Shown here: piece after piece, positions 37,043-45,283 of the stretch
Numbering within the stretch: the stretch's first letter is position 1
How the letters are laid out: each line of letters opens with the position of its first letter
DNA from: Methylophaga sp.
GTDB taxonomy: Bacteria; Pseudomonadota; Gammaproteobacteria; Nitrosococcales; Methylophagaceae
Assembly: GCF_009711715.1 (NCBI RefSeq)
Contig: NZ_VENF01000009.1
Span: 276,732-340,731 of the forward strand
Reading direction: 5' to 3'
Length of the DNA: 64,000 nucleotides
Translations under genes and position numbers: made by a program
Notes under the pieces: model-generated
Seen by the model: only the letters and a program-made list of their open reading frames with translations
What the model was told of the DNA's origin: nothing
Database searches by the model: none

Positions 37043-37140
37043 TGTTTTCGGAGGCGGTAAATACATAAGCAATGTATATCTGCCAAAGTCAACAAGCAGT
37101 ACTCAACTTAGAAACGGGTACTGCCGGTTAGGAGAAAGTC

Positions 37141-37974
37141 ATGGCACTTATCATCAATACCAATGTTTCTTCTTTGAATGCTCAAAGAAACCTGAATGAA
37201 TCGCAAAATGCACTGAATACTTCACTGCAACGTCTGTCATCCGGTCTGCGTATTAACAGCGCGAAAGATGACGCGGCTGGCCTGTTTGTTGCCGGTCAGT
37301 TGACCCGTGATATCCGTGGTATCAATCAGGCGGTTCGTAACGCTGGTGATGGCATCTCTCTGGGTCAGACTGCAGAAGGCGCACTGGGTGAAATCGCCAA
37401 CAACCTGCAACGTATTCGTGAAATCGCGGTTCAGGCGTCTAATGACACCGTTGGTGATGCATCCGGTCTGCAGCTTGAGGTCGATCAGCTGACTCAGGAA
37501 ATTTCCCGCATCGTTGCGACGACTAACTTTAATGGTGTGGATCTGCTGAGCGGTGGTGGTACAGTTGGCTTCCAGGTAGGTGCTTCCGGTGCTTCAAATA
37601 ACCGTATCTCTATCTCACTGGATGACCTGTCAAGCATTAACGCCTTCAACGCAACATTGGATGCTACCGGTACTGTGGATGTATCAACCACTGCCGCTGC
37701 ATCTGCTGCGCTGGCGAATCTGAGTAGTGACATTGATGATGTCAACGAAGCCCGTGCGACTTATGGTGCGGTTCAGAACCGTTTCGAAGCGGTCATCTCA
37801 AACCTGCAAAACTATGCAGAGAACCTGACTGCCGCCCGTAGCCGTATCGAAGACGCGGACTTTGCAGCTGAAACAGCGAACCTGACCCGTGCGCAAATCC
37901 TGCAGCAGGCTGGTGTATCCATCCTAGCTCAGGCGAACACCCTGCCACAGGCAGCCCTGAGTTTGCTGGGTTAA
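37141..37974 (+). CDS. fliC: Flagellin 2
   Basis: Flagellin of 277 residues. It is nearly co-linear with flagellin 1 and shares most residues with it. Differences cluster at residues ~140-175 ([18 protein letters not shown] against [18 protein letters not shown]). A GGAGAAAG site precedes the ATG. Because it has a sigma-28 promoter, whereas the first copy has sigma-54, it is the likely late and abundant filament subunit. A long hairpin follows it. Confidence 0.97.
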   Translation: MALIINTNVSSLNAQRNLNESQNALNTSLQRLSSGLRINSAKDDAAGLFVAGQLTRDIRGINQAVRNAGDGISLGQTAEGALGEIANNLQRIREIAVQASNDTVGDASGLQLEVDQLTQEISRIVATTNFNGVDLLSGGGTVGFQVGASGASNNRISISLDDLSSINAFNATLDATGTVDVSTTAAASAALANLSSDIDDVNEARATYGAVQNRFEAVISNLQNYAENLTAARSRIEDADFAAETANLTRAQILQQAGVSILAQANTLPQAALSLLG

Positions 37975-37981
37975 GGTGAAA

Positions 37982-38021
37982 AATCGGGCTCCCGGAGCTT
38001 CAGCTCCGGGACTTTCCGATT
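37982..38021 (+). terminator. Long hairpin between flagellin 2 and flaG
   Basis: An inner 9-bp stem (tcccggagc / gctccggga) lies within an outer 6-bp stem (aatcgg / ccgatt). There is no T run, so it is a weak terminator at best. It may set the 3' end of the abundant flagellin message by processing while letting some transcripts reach flaG. Confidence 0.55.
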
Positions 38022-38038
38022 AACAAGGAGCAGGTAAG

Positions 38039-38437
38039 ATGGCTAATAACGAATTATTAGTGCAATCAAGCCTACCGACGTTGCCAAAGCAAGCTGAAAC
38101 GAAGCAGCAGGTCACCACAGATGTGGGTCCTGCTTTTCTCGTGTCAGAGAAGCAACAAACCGCTACTGCCACGTCTAAAAGCTTGGAACAACAAGAAAAA
38201 CAGCGGCAAGAACGTGCTGAAGCACTGCAGGAAAAGGTCGCTGAGCTTAATGACTTTATGCAGAACTTCAATCGTAGTTTGCAGTTCACAGTAGATGAAA
38301 ACAGTGGAGATACCGTCGTCAGGGTAATTGACTCTGAAACAGATGAAGTCGTCCGGCAAATTCCCTCTCAGGAGTTGCTTGACGCCCGCAACGCTGCGGA
38401 TAAATATCGCGGACTTTTACTAGAAGTCAAGGTCTGA
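38039..38437 (+). CDS. flaG: FlaG family protein
   Basis: Protein of 132 residues. The C-terminal FlaG domain (LQFTVDENSGDTVVRVIDSETDEVVRQIPSQELL in short blocks) is clear. The N-terminal half is Gln- and Lys-rich and poorly conserved. FlaG proteins affect filament length in Pseudomonas, Vibrio and Campylobacter by an incompletely known mechanism. It has an AAGGAG site eight bases before the ATG and lies between flagellin and fliD as usual for polar flagella. Confidence 0.93.
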   Translation: MANNELLVQSSLPTLPKQAETKQQVTTDVGPAFLVSEKQQTATATSKSLEQQEKQRQERAEALQEKVAELNDFMQNFNRSLQFTVDENSGDTVVRVIDSETDEVVRQIPSQELLDARNAADKYRGLLLEVKV

Positions 38438-38438
38438 T

Positions 38439-38454
38439 TGGCCCGGGATTTGCA
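38439..38454 (+). promoter_or_regulatory. Sigma-54 promoter of fliDST
   Basis: The sequence reads TGGCCC-N5-TTGCA with exact spacing. It starts two bases after the flaG stop and lies 38 bases before fliD. Confidence 0.78.
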
Positions 38455-38492
38455 GTAAAACTTGACCGCAAAGAGTAATTTGGAGATAGGAC

Positions 38493-39854
38493 ATGGCTAG
38501 CATTACAGCAGGTGGCATTGGTTCCGGTCTTGATGTCGAGAGCATTGTCAGCCAGTTAGTGGCACTGGAACGGCGGCCCATTAACCGGGTGCAGGCCGAG
38601 CAGGCTCAAGTCAACGCGCAGATCAGCGCCTATGGATCGCTGAAAAGCAAAGTCTCTGAATTTCAATCTGCCATGGCCTCCCTGGGCAGTGCTTCCAGCT
38701 TCAAGCTGTTTCAGGGAACGTCCAGTAACGAGAGCGTTTTCACCGCGACTGTCGGCAGCGAGGCACTGGCCGGCAACTATGCGGTTGACGTTCAGTCGTT
38801 GGCAGAGCGTGACAAAATCGCCTTCGGTCCGTTTGCGGACAGTGCCACAGCGGTTGGCAGCGGCACCCTCAACCTGTCAGTCGGTACGGAAAGTTTCAGT
38901 CTTGCCGTCGGCGCCGGCGACACGCTGGCCGATATCCGAACAGCAATCAACGAATCCAGTGATAACACCGGCGTCACCGCCACCATTGTAAACAGTGATG
39001 ATGGCGCAAGACTGGTTTTATCCTCCAACGAAACCGGTACAGACAATGCGCTGCAAGTAACCGTCAGCGGTGATGGCGACGGCAATGACAGTGATAATGC
39101 CGGACTATCGGCTTTGACGTATGTTTCAGGTGGCACCAACTATGCTACTACCATTTCCACAGCCACAGACGCGGTCATGAAAATTGACGGTTTCACGGTG
39201 ACCAGCAGCAGCAATACCATTTCCGATGCTGTTGACGGCATCAGCTTCACAGCAAAAAGTATTGGTACGGCGACGCTGGAGGTGACACGCGATGATGAAG
39301 CGATTCTTGAAGCGGTCAACCAGTTTGCCGAGGCTTACAATTCACTGCGGAGTGAGGTCAACAAACAACGTAACGGTCAGCTGGAAGCGGACAGCACCCT
39401 GCTGAGCATCGAACGGGCCTTGTCGGAGGTATTAAATGCCGGTTCTGAGATTAACGGCTCATCATTCAGATACCTGATAGAGGCAGGTGTCTCAGTCAAT
39501 GAAGAGGGCGTCATGGAAATTGATGAGGCTACCGTGACTGAAAAGCTCAGTAGTGACTTCAATTCCTTTGTTAATCTGTTCTCTGCAGAAGGGGAAGGTT
39601 ATGCCGAGCGGCTGGAGTCTCTGGCTGACGGCTGGCTCGCCAATAACGGTCTGATTGATGCCCGTGAGGAAGGGCTCAGTTCGCAACTGGAGCGATTGGA
39701 AGATGATGAACTGAGACTGGAGGCCAGGCTGGAAATGGTTGAAATGCGCATTCGTTCCCAGTTCACCGCACTGGATACACTGGTCAGCGAGCTCAGTAAT
39801 ACCGGTAATTTTCTTCAGCAACAGCTGGCAGCACTGCCGGCAGCAAACCAATAG
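38493..39854 (+). CDS. fliD: Flagellar filament cap FliD (HAP2)
   Basis: Filament cap protein of 453 residues. The N-terminal block ASITAGGIGSGLDVESIVSQLV and the C-terminal coiled coil (residues ~385-450, many Glu, Leu and Arg, ending near FTALDTLVSELSNTGNFLQQQL) are diagnostic. It folds flagellin subunits at the filament tip and is exported by the flagellar secretion system. It is followed by its secretion chaperone genes fliS and fliT. Confidence 0.97.
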   Translation: MASITAGGIGSGLDVESIVSQLVALERRPINRVQAEQAQVNAQISAYGSLKSKVSEFQSAMASLGSASSFKLFQGTSSNESVFTATVGSEALAGNYAVDVQSLAERDKIAFGPFADSATAVGSGTLNLSVGTESFSLAVGAGDTLADIRTAINESSDNTGVTATIVNSDDGARLVLSSNETGTDNALQVTVSGDGDGNDSDNAGLSALTYVSGGTNYATTISTATDAVMKIDGFTVTSSSNTISDAVDGISFTAKSIGTATLEVTRDDEAILEAVNQFAEAYNSLRSEVNKQRNGQLEADSTLLSIERALSEVLNAGSEINGSSFRYLIEAGVSVNEEGVMEIDEATVTEKLSSDFNSFVNLFSAEGEGYAERLESLADGWLANNGLIDAREEGLSSQLERLEDDELRLEARLEMVEMRIRSQFTALDTLVSELSNTGNFLQQQLAALPAANQ

Positions 39855-39869
39855 AGGGGAGTCGTTGAA

Positions 39870-40271
39870 ATGACGCAGTCCATGATCAATAAAAAGGCAA
39901 TGGAAGGTTACGGTCGCAAGGCAGTGGAGTCCGAAGTCAATTATGCCTCACCTTACCGAATTATCCAGATGCTGATGGAAGGCGCATTGTCCAAGCTGGC
40001 CACAGCCAAGGGCTGCATTGTTCGTAATGAAATTGCTGAAAAGAGTCGCCAGATTACTTGGGGAATGAATATCATCCAGGGACTTCGCACCAGTCTGGAT
40101 GCGGACAAAGGTGGTGATATCGCCGCCAATCTGGACTCTCTGTACGAATATATGGGCCGTCGCCTGCTTGAGGCCAACGTCAACAATGATCCGGCCATTA
40201 TCGATGAAGTGATTTCCCTGTTACAGGAAGTGAAATCCGGCTGGGACAATATTCCTGCTGAGTATCACTGA
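39870..40271 (+). CDS. fliS: Flagellin chaperone FliS
   Basis: Cytoplasmic flagellin chaperone of 133 residues. The family blocks YASPYRIIQMLMEGALSKLA and IIQGLRTSLDADKGGDIAANLDSLYEYM (read as short turns) are clear. It binds the C-terminus of flagellin to prevent premature polymerisation and to deliver it to FlhA. A GAGGGGAG site precedes it, and its stop overlaps the next start. Confidence 0.96.
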   Translation: MTQSMINKKAMEGYGRKAVESEVNYASPYRIIQMLMEGALSKLATAKGCIVRNEIAEKSRQITWGMNIIQGLRTSLDADKGGDIAANLDSLYEYMGRRLLEANVNNDPAIIDEVISLLQEVKSGWDNIPAEYH

Positions 40272-40579
40272 TGGCTCGGAACAAGCTCACACAACTACAA
40301 CGTGCTGCAGATTTGACCAGCACCATGCTGCAAATGGCGGAGGCCGGCCAGTGGTCTGGTCTGCCTGAATTTCAACAACAGCGGTCAGAATTGCTGCAGC
40401 AGAGCTTCCCGCTCAATCCCCAGGATCAGACGGTGGATACTCGTACCATAGTTGAGATAATGATTAGCGAGAATCAACAACTTGAGCAGCTTTGCCGCAA
40501 GGCACAAAAATCCTTGCAGACAGAGCTTAGTGGTCTTAATCAAAACCGCAAAGCGGTGGCAGCGTATCAGTCAAGTTAA
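40271..40579 (+). CDS. fliT: FliT-like flagellar chaperone
   Basis: Small helical protein of 102 residues that starts on the fliS stop (TGATG). Sequence similarity within the FliT family is low, but the size, the all-helical character and the place after fliS fit FliT, the chaperone for FliD. The C-terminal end shows LSGLNQNRKAVAAYQ, a pattern common in polar-flagellate FliT proteins. The assignment depends partly on position. Confidence 0.78.
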   Translation: MARNKLTQLQRAADLTSTMLQMAEAGQWSGLPEFQQQRSELLQQSFPLNPQDQTVDTRTIVEIMISENQQLEQLCRKAQKSLQTELSGLNQNRKAVAAYQSS

Positions 40580-40625
40580 GCTGCCAGCCATAGACTAAAC
40601 CCTTACATTTAGCCCTGTCATTTTT

Positions 40626-40655
40626 TTGACAATCGCAGTGCAAAAATGCTTAACT
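40626..40655 (+). promoter_or_regulatory. Candidate sigma-70 promoter of fleQ
   Basis: A perfect TTGACA is followed after 18 bases by TTAACT. It lies about 60 bases before the fleQ start. No sigma-54 motif is present here, which fits fleQ as the top regulator. Confidence 0.55.
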
Positions 40656-40713
40656 CCATGCTTGAAAATAAGCGATTCGATATCATCGAGCTGATAAGAA
40701 ATCTGGAGTAAGT

Positions 40714-42180
40714 ATGAGTGGAAATCATGTGCTGGTAGTGGAAGGTGACACTGATCGGCGCGAGATGCTATCGACCCTTATTGAATTTGTTAATTGTCAG
40801 CCGGTGATCGTCGATGAGCCTGAAGTCTGGTTCGATCAAATCGACAACCTCAATGACATCGTAATGGCCATTATCGGCGACTGCGGTAATCGCCATACCA
40901 CCAAGCAACTGCTGCGGGAGCTTGTGAATCATGAAGCCCGCGTCCCGGTTTTTACGCTCGACCTGCCCGACAGTGAAAGTATTGAGTTTCCGGGTACTAT
41001 TGGCTCGCTGCGTTTTCCGATTAAATACCCACAACTGAATAATGCGCTGCAACAGGCCACCATCTATCGTGGTGAAGCCCAGCGTAACGAGACCAGCAAT
41101 GGCAGTCTGTTCCGGTCTCTGGTGGGTAACAGTCGTGCTGTCAAACAGGTTCAGCGCATGATTGACCAGGTGGCAGACTCTGAGGCCAATGTCCTGATTC
41201 TGGGGGAGTCCGGCACTGGTAAAGAAGTAGTCGCCCGGAATCTGCATCATTTTTCAAGCCGCCGCGATAAACCTTTTGTACCTGTTAACTGTGGTGCGAT
41301 TCCCGGTGAACTGCTGGAGAGCGAATTATTCGGTCATGAAAAGGGGGCTTTCACCGGCGCTATCACTGCCCGTAAGGGCCGCTTTGAGCTGGCCGAGGGC
41401 GGCACCCTGTTTCTGGATGAAATCGGCGATATGCCGCTGCCGATGCAGGTCAAACTGTTACGGGTATTGCAGGAGCGCACGTTTGAACGCGTAGGCAGTA
41501 ATAAAACTCAGACTGCCAATGTGCGGGTCATTGCTGCCACCCATCGAAACCTCGAAGTTCATATCAGCGAAGGCCGTTTCCGGGAAGATTTATTCTATCG
41601 TCTGAATGTCTTCCCAATTGAAATGCCGGCGCTGCGGGAAAGACCCGAGGATATTCCTTTACTGGTCAATGAGCTGATAAAACGTATTGAACATGAAAAC
41701 CGCGGTACGGTTAATCTGACACAGGCAGCGATGACTTCACTATGTCGCTATGCCTGGCCCGGTAATGTTCGGGAATTGGCGAATGTTGTCGAACGGCTGG
41801 TGATTCTCTATCCCTACGGAACGGTGGACTTCGATGATCTGCCTGCCAAATACCAGCTAGAAGGTGACGCCCTGCCCGAGCAGATCACAGCGATTATTAA
41901 CGCAGTGCCGCAGGCTGAAAGTGCCCGTAACCTGCCTGATACACTAGCGAAACCTGAAGAGGAAACAAGTCAGGCAAACCTTGCCGAATCACTGGAAACC
42001 CTGCCGGAAGAAGGGCTCGATCTCAAAGAGCATCTCGCCAATCTGGAATACATGCTGATCAAACAGGCGCTGGATGAAGCGGCTGGCGTGGTAGCCCATG
42101 CCGCACAGAAGCTGAAAATGCGCCGCACAACCCTGGTTGAGAAGATGCGCAAATATGGTATTCAGCGCGACGGTGAATAA
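40714..42180 (+). CDS. fleQ: Master flagellar regulator FleQ
   Basis: Sigma-54 enhancer-binding protein of 488 residues. The N-terminal FleQ domain (residues ~5-120) is a degenerate receiver in which the usual acidic pocket is reduced. The AAA+ domain carries Walker A GESGTGKE, the sigma-54 contact loop GAFTGA, Walker [10 protein letters not shown] and arginine-finger region. A Fis-type HTH closes the protein ([20 protein letters not shown]). In Pseudomonas FleQ activates flagellar operons together with FlhG and represses exopolysaccharide genes unless c-di-GMP is bound. The next operon encodes FleSR. Confidence 0.95.
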   Translation: MSGNHVLVVEGDTDRREMLSTLIEFVNCQPVIVDEPEVWFDQIDNLNDIVMAIIGDCGNRHTTKQLLRELVNHEARVPVFTLDLPDSESIEFPGTIGSLRFPIKYPQLNNALQQATIYRGEAQRNETSNGSLFRSLVGNSRAVKQVQRMIDQVADSEANVLILGESGTGKEVVARNLHHFSSRRDKPFVPVNCGAIPGELLESELFGHEKGAFTGAITARKGRFELAEGGTLFLDEIGDMPLPMQVKLLRVLQERTFERVGSNKTQTANVRVIAATHRNLEVHISEGRFREDLFYRLNVFPIEMPALRERPEDIPLLVNELIKRIEHENRGTVNLTQAAMTSLCRYAWPGNVRELANVVERLVILYPYGTVDFDDLPAKYQLEGDALPEQITAIINAVPQAESARNLPDTLAKPEEETSQANLAESLETLPEEGLDLKEHLANLEYMLIKQALDEAAGVVAHAAQKLKMRRTTLVEKMRKYGIQRDGE

Positions 42181-42261
42181 GTCTGGCTCAACGAGCGTCG
42201 GGCTTTTGACTGATAAATAACAAATAATTCTAAGTTGTTGTAAACAAAGTAAAAAAGTTTC

Positions 42262-42277
42262 AGGCACGGTAATTGCT
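42262..42277 (+). promoter_or_regulatory. Sigma-54 promoter of fleSR
   Basis: The sequence reads AGGCACG-N4-TTGCT with exact spacing. Only the first base differs from consensus. It lies 43 bases before fleS, as expected for a FleQ-dependent operon. Confidence 0.85.
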
Positions 42278-42319
42278 AACTCCTGCTAGAACGGCATAAA
42301 GCCAAAGGGAGCAGCAATA

Positions 42320-43504
42320 ATGAACCTGAAACTATCGACCTCTTCCACTGACACCGTGCGTCCGCCGGTTGGCCGAGCTTCAGCACTGAAACAAGCGGAG
42401 CAGTTCTGGCAGCCTGCCTCAGCAAGCTGGCAGCGTGAAACCAGTGCTGACAAGCAGCAAGCCGATCGTCTTGCAAATCGACACAGCCGATTGCTGGAGG
42501 TATTACCGGCCGGTGTGGTGGTGATTGATGGCGAGGGTATTGTGCAGGAAGCCAACGCCGCAGCAATCGATTTGTTGGGTGAACCGCTTTCCGGCGAACG
42601 CTGGATTCATATTATCGATCGCGCTTTCAGCCCTCAGCCGGGAGACGGTCATGACGTGTCATTACGTGATGGTCGTCTGGTCCATATTTCCACCAGCCCC
42701 ATGGGGACTGAGCCGGGCCAGATTATTCTGCTGCAGGATGTGACTGATACCCGTGCCCTGCAGAACAAAGTGTCGCACCTGCAACGCCTGTCGACCATGG
42801 GCGAAGTGGCCGCGCGACTGGCACATCAGATCAGAACACCATTGTCATCCGCTCTGCTTTACCTGGCCCCGCTGCTGAAAGAAGACAGTGAGCCTGCGGT
42901 AAGACAACGTTTTGCCGGACGCCTAAAGCACAGCCTGACCCATATGGAGCAACTGGTACGTGACATGCTGGCGTTCTCCCGCGGCAGTATGGCCTCAACC
43001 TCTCCGGTTGCGATTACTGAGCTGCTTGATGAAGTCCTGCAACAGTTTCAGTCCCAACCGCAATCCGAACAGTTTCAGATCAGCATTCATAACAACGTCA
43101 ATGATGGTCATGTCTACGGCAGTCAGGCCGCGCTGGCGAGTGCCATTAATAACTTGCTGAATAACGCCCGTCAGGCGTGCGGTGATGAGGGTAACATCCG
43201 CATTTTCGCCGAGTTTGTCGAAGATAATGACCAGGCCTGGATAGATCTCAGTGTCGAGGACAATGGTCCCGGCATCAGTGAGGCAGACCGTGACAAGATC
43301 CTGACCCCGTTTTATACCACCCGTGCCAACGGCACCGGTCTTGGCCTTGCCGTAGTGCAATCGATAGCCAAGGCACATAAAGGCGAGCTCTGGGTTGAGA
43401 GCGATGAAGGCGAGGGCAGCACCTTCGGTCTGCGCCTGCCTGTTTACCAGTCACAAGTTCAAGCCGATGCCACTGCGGCAGTTCAACAGGAGAGTGTTTC
43501 ATGA
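42320..43504 (+). CDS. fleS: Flagellar two-component sensor kinase FleS
   Basis: Cytoplasmic histidine kinase of 394 residues. A PAS domain covers residues ~55-150 (LLEVLPAGVVVIDGEGIVQEAN). The H-box is RLAHQIRTPLSS (phospho-acceptor His near residue 171). The ATPase domain has N-box NNLLNNARQAC, DNGPGI and GTGLGLAV. No membrane segment is present, so it senses an internal cue, thought to be basal body assembly state. Its stop overlaps fleR (ATGA). Confidence 0.94.
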   Translation: MNLKLSTSSTDTVRPPVGRASALKQAEQFWQPASASWQRETSADKQQADRLANRHSRLLEVLPAGVVVIDGEGIVQEANAAAIDLLGEPLSGERWIHIIDRAFSPQPGDGHDVSLRDGRLVHISTSPMGTEPGQIILLQDVTDTRALQNKVSHLQRLSTMGEVAARLAHQIRTPLSSALLYLAPLLKEDSEPAVRQRFAGRLKHSLTHMEQLVRDMLAFSRGSMASTSPVAITELLDEVLQQFQSQPQSEQFQISIHNNVNDGHVYGSQAALASAINNLLNNARQACGDEGNIRIFAEFVEDNDQAWIDLSVEDNGPGISEADRDKILTPFYTTRANGTGLGLAVVQSIAKAHKGELWVESDEGEGSTFGLRLPVYQSQVQADATAAVQQESVS

Positions 43505-44871
43505 ATCAGTCAACCATTCTGGTGGTAGAAGATGATGCCAACCTGCGGGGGGCGCTTTGCGATACGCTGGAACTGGCCGGCTATCAGGTGACCGGTATGG
43601 AACATGGCCAGTCTGCTTTGGATACCATCGCCAGTCAGCCGGTCAGCCTGCTGCTGAGTGATCTGCAGATGCAGCCGATGGATGGCCACACCCTACTGAA
43701 AAAAGCCAAAGCGATGATGCCTGATTTGCCGGTCGTGATGATGACCGCCTACGGCACTGTACAGAGTGCGGTGGAGGCCATGCATCAAGGCGCATCAGAT
43801 TACCTCCTCAAACCGTTCGAAGCCGATGAGTTGCTGGCCAGGGTGCAGCGTTATGTGAGTCAGCTGGGGCAGGAAGAAAGCGATATGGTGGCCGAATCCC
43901 GCGTCTCAAGAGAATTGCAGGCTCTGGCCAAGCGTGTTGCCGACAGTGATGCCACGGTATTGATTAACGGAGAGAGCGGTACCGGTAAAGAAGTGCTGGC
44001 GCGTTATCTGCACAACCATTCTCCGCGTGCCGATAAACCCTTTGTGGCAATTAACTGTGCCGCCATTCCGGAAAACATGCTGGAAGCGACCCTGTTCGGT
44101 TATGAAAAAGGCGCTTTTACCGGGGCCAGCCAGGCTTATGCCGGCAAATTCGAACAGGCGAATCATGGCACGATTCTACTTGATGAAATCTCGGAAATGG
44201 ATCTGGCACTGCAGGCCAAATTACTGCGTGTATTGCAGGAAAAAGAAGTCGAACGCATCGGTGGCCGCAAGGTGTTGTCGCTGGATGTTCGCGTGCTGGC
44301 AACCACCAACCGGACACTGCGCGACGAGGTGAAAGCCGGCCGTTTCCGTGAGGATTTGTTCTACCGGTTGAATGTTTTCCCATTGCAGATTTCGCCATTG
44401 CGGGATCGCCGTGACGATATTCTGGCTCTGTCTCAGCGCCTGCTGAGCAAACATGCCAGCCAGAATGGTCGGGTGGCGCCGGTGCTGGATCAGTTTGCCC
44501 GTGACAAGCTGTTGTCACACAGCTGGCCCGGTAATGTCCGTGAACTCGATAATGTGCTGCAACGGGCGCTGATTCTGCAAAGCGGGGAAACGCTCAGTGG
44601 TGATGATATTGCCTTTGAAACGCTGTCCGGAGCAGAACAAAACCCAGTCACGGTGGAAGTGGCTTCCACTTTCACCGCGATAGCTGACGGCCAGGATCTG
44701 CGCAGCCAGGAACAGCGTCATATTCTCGACATGCTGGAAAAAAATCAGGGCAGCCGCCGCTTGACCGCCCGAGAGCTGGGCATCAGTGAACGTACGCTGC
44801 GCTATAAGATTGCCCGTTTCCGCGATCAGGGCGTCGATATTCCTGACAAAACTGGCAAGAAGTCTGCATAG
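43501..44871 (+). CDS. fleR: Flagellar response regulator FleR
   Basis: NtrC-type regulator of 456 residues. The receiver keeps the acidic pocket (EDD at 10-12) and phospho-acceptor Asp54 (LLLSDLQM). The AAA+ domain has [14 protein letters not shown] and GTILLDEIS. The C-terminal Fis HTH is RRLTARELGISERTLRYKI. FleR activates the sigma-54 class of basal body and hook genes after phosphorylation by FleS. Its last codons also carry the fliE promoter. Confidence 0.95.
   Translation: MNQSTILVVEDDANLRGALCDTLELAGYQVTGMEHGQSALDTIASQPVSLLLSDLQMQPMDGHTLLKKAKAMMPDLPVVMMTAYGTVQSAVEAMHQGASDYLLKPFEADELLARVQRYVSQLGQEESDMVAESRVSRELQALAKRVADSDATVLINGESGTGKEVLARYLHNHSPRADKPFVAINCAAIPENMLEATLFGYEKGAFTGASQAYAGKFEQANHGTILLDEISEMDLALQAKLLRVLQEKEVERIGGRKVLSLDVRVLATTNRTLRDEVKAGRFREDLFYRLNVFPLQISPLRDRRDDILALSQRLLSKHASQNGRVAPVLDQFARDKLLSHSWPGNVRELDNVLQRALILQSGETLSGDDIAFETLSGAEQNPVTVEVASTFTAIADGQDLRSQEQRHILDMLEKNQGSRRLTARELGISERTLRYKIARFRDQGVDIPDKTGKKSA
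44853..44868 (+). promoter_or_regulatory. Sigma-54 promoter of fliEFGHIJ, inside the end of fleR
   Basis: The sequence reads TGGCAA-N5-CTGCA with exact spacing. It ends immediately before the fleR stop codon. It lies 52 bases before fliE, and the -12 form CTGCA is the same as at flgH. Confidence 0.76.
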
Positions 44872-44919
44872 ACTTTTGAAACTTTTGCTAGCTACTTTTT
44901 ATTCCCGTGGGAGAGATTC

Positions 44920-45255
44920 ATGATTAACGCGATTGACCCTAACCAGCTGTTGACCCAGATGCGAGCCATGCAGGCCCAGGCCAATGACAATGTCCAACCG
45001 GCAGCGACCCAGCCGGGCCAGAACAGTGACCGGGTGGATTTCTCCAAGGTGATGCAGAATGCCGTGGGCCAGGTTAATGAGTTGCAACAAAGCTCAGGCG
45101 ATCTGAAAACCGCTTTTGAGATGGGAGACCCCAACGTCAATCTAGCTGATGTCATGATTGCATCGCAAAAGGCCAGTGTGGCTTTCGAGGCGACCCTGCA
45201 GGTTCGTAACAAAATGGTAGAGGCGTATCAGGAAGTGATGCGCATGTCGATTTAA
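44920..45255 (+). CDS. fliE: Flagellar MS ring-rod junction protein FliE
   Basis: Protein of 111 residues. The C-terminal block DPNVNLADVMIASQKASVAFEATLQVRNKMVEAYQEVMRM (in short runs) is diagnostic. It links the MS ring to the rod. A GGGAGAG ribosome site precedes the start. First gene of fliEFGHIJ. Confidence 0.96.
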   Translation: MINAIDPNQLLTQMRAMQAQANDNVQPAATQPGQNSDRVDFSKVMQNAVGQVNELQQSSGDLKTAFEMGDPNVNLADVMIASQKASVAFEATLQVRNKMVEAYQEVMRMSI

Positions 45256-45283
45256 TAGCCTTTAGTCTGAATTAGAGAAAGCC

